From Plantago elongata (taxonomy: Eukaryota > Streptophyta > Magnoliopsida > Lamiales > Plantaginaceae), in contig JAYMSP010000105.1 in NCBI GenBank assembly GCA_036897095.1, positions 18,401 to 82,400 of the forward strand: a stretch of 64,000 nt of DNA, read 5' to 3'. A model generated the notes under the pieces. That model had not been told where the DNA came from. It made no database searches and saw nothing but the letters and a program-made list of their open reading frames with translations. The position numbers and the translations under genes are program-made. This document shows, in pieces, positions 63,151-64,000 of this stretch (position 1 is the first letter of the stretch; every line of letters starts with the position of its first letter).

Positions 63151-64000
63151 TACCTGTCGGGTTTGTTGAATGAAATAGTGTGAATAGGAAATAAGAGGCC
63201 TCGGCGAGAAATCGGGTTTTTAGTGAGATTTTCTTTTTAATCTATTTTTATTCTTAGCTAAAAAAAATACTAGGCTAGCTGTGTAGAGACCAAAAGTAGT
63301 CTCTTTGGCAAAAAAGAAATATTTATAATCTAGGAAACCTCTATTCTATAAAGGCAATTTCATAGAACTCAGTTTGTTTTTTATTTTCCTTCTGTATCCA
63401 TTCATCACCCATTCTTTCTAAACCCCTAAACCCAATCTACATTATATAATAAGATTTCATTTATAAAAATAAGGCAGAAACTGAACTAAAAAACGTTTGC
63501 TCGTGGAATCTAATGTTGGAGGGGAAAAGGCACATAAGCCATAACCGTAAGTTAACAACAACCGTGGAAATTCCTAGAGAGAATTTAGATTAAGAGACTA
63601 GTAAGATTATAGTTAACAAGAAAATTGAAGACGAGAAAGAATCTGTACTTAGGAAACAATCAACAATCAGACAGCTTTCGTAAAAAATATTACACAGCAT
63701 AAGATCCCTACTATTTTTTGAAAAAGACCTATACTCGTAGCATAGCTTCTACTATTTTTTATTCCGACAACATTCCAGAAGGCATACGTAACTACAAGTC
63801 AAAGGGGCATACTAAGACCATAAAAACCGAAAAAGAGAGAAAGGCTCTATTCAAATTCAACAACACTTTTCGATTTCATTCTATTTGTAGAATAATGTAG
63901 TATATAGAAAAATAAAATCTTTAATTATTACATACATTATTACTCCCTCTTTGTACATGTTTAGTTTTAGTACAAGAAAGAATTTGCTTAAGCCAAATCG
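63151..64000. other. Type-B block 6, start of a further non-RIPed segment
   Basis: The text changes near 63150 to sequence with normal TG/CA content and CpG (for example CCTCGGCGAG near 63200), and it runs off the right edge of the window. A 60-codon plus-strand frame opening with TTG (63718-63900) is Lys/Arg/Thr-rich and unrecognised. No gene is supported. Confidence 0.5.

Noticed and set aside
1-64000. CRISPR array, telomere repeat array or tandem satellite
   Set aside because: No regularly spaced identical repeats, no TTAGGG-like tandem run and no satellite ladder were seen. Only short microsatellites and two-copy tandems occur.

Overview
This window looks like a gene-free, AT-rich stretch of a eukaryotic nuclear genome, most plausibly a filamentous ascomycete. 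No protein-coding gene, rRNA or intact tRNA can be supported anywhere in the 64 kb. The longest open frame on either strand is 92 codons, and none of the open frames resembles a family I recognise. There is no sign of prokaryotic organisation: no operons, no Shine-Dalgarno-led frames, no CRISPR.

The window is a mosaic of two kinds of DNA with fairly sharp borders. Type A covers about 1-11035, 18200-22940, 30225-37070, 37480-45803, 52065-53110 and 58430-63150. It is rich in TpA and poor in CpA/TpG, with C and G surviving mostly in CT/CC and AG/GG contexts. In 120-base samples that I counted by hand, TpA/ApT was about 1.4-2.0 and (CpA+TpG)/(ApC+GpT) about 0.6-0.7. That is the signature expected of repeat-induced point mutation (RIP). 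Type B covers about 11036-18200, 22941-30225, 37071-37480, 45804-52064, 53111-58430 and 63151-64000. It is also AT-rich, but hand-counted samples gave about 0.9-1.0 and about 1.6, so it looks like ordinary, non-RIPed, probably single-copy sequence. My reading is a heterochromatic island (AT isochore, pericentromere or accessory-chromosome region) of decayed repeats separated by unique spacers.

Four structures stand out. (1) The 6.26-kb type-B block at 45804-52064 is flanked by a perfect 39-bp direct repeat, as if it had been inserted into type-A DNA with duplication of the target. (2) Type-A blocks far apart share exact short words on both strands, such as AGAGTTATAC (11 copies found by eye) and TTAAGACTTAATTA (3 copies), which points to a common ancestral repeat. 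(3) A 0.4-kb GC-richer islet at 37071-37480 can be folded into nested hairpins, including a cloverleaf-shaped arrangement. (4) A GC-rich, C-skewed patch at about 13000-13590 carries palindromes and has the opposite dinucleotide bias to its surroundings.

Borders of the A and B blocks were placed by eye and are good to roughly 50-150 bases, except where the 39-bp repeat fixes them. No functional system can be assigned. The interest lies in genome structure.
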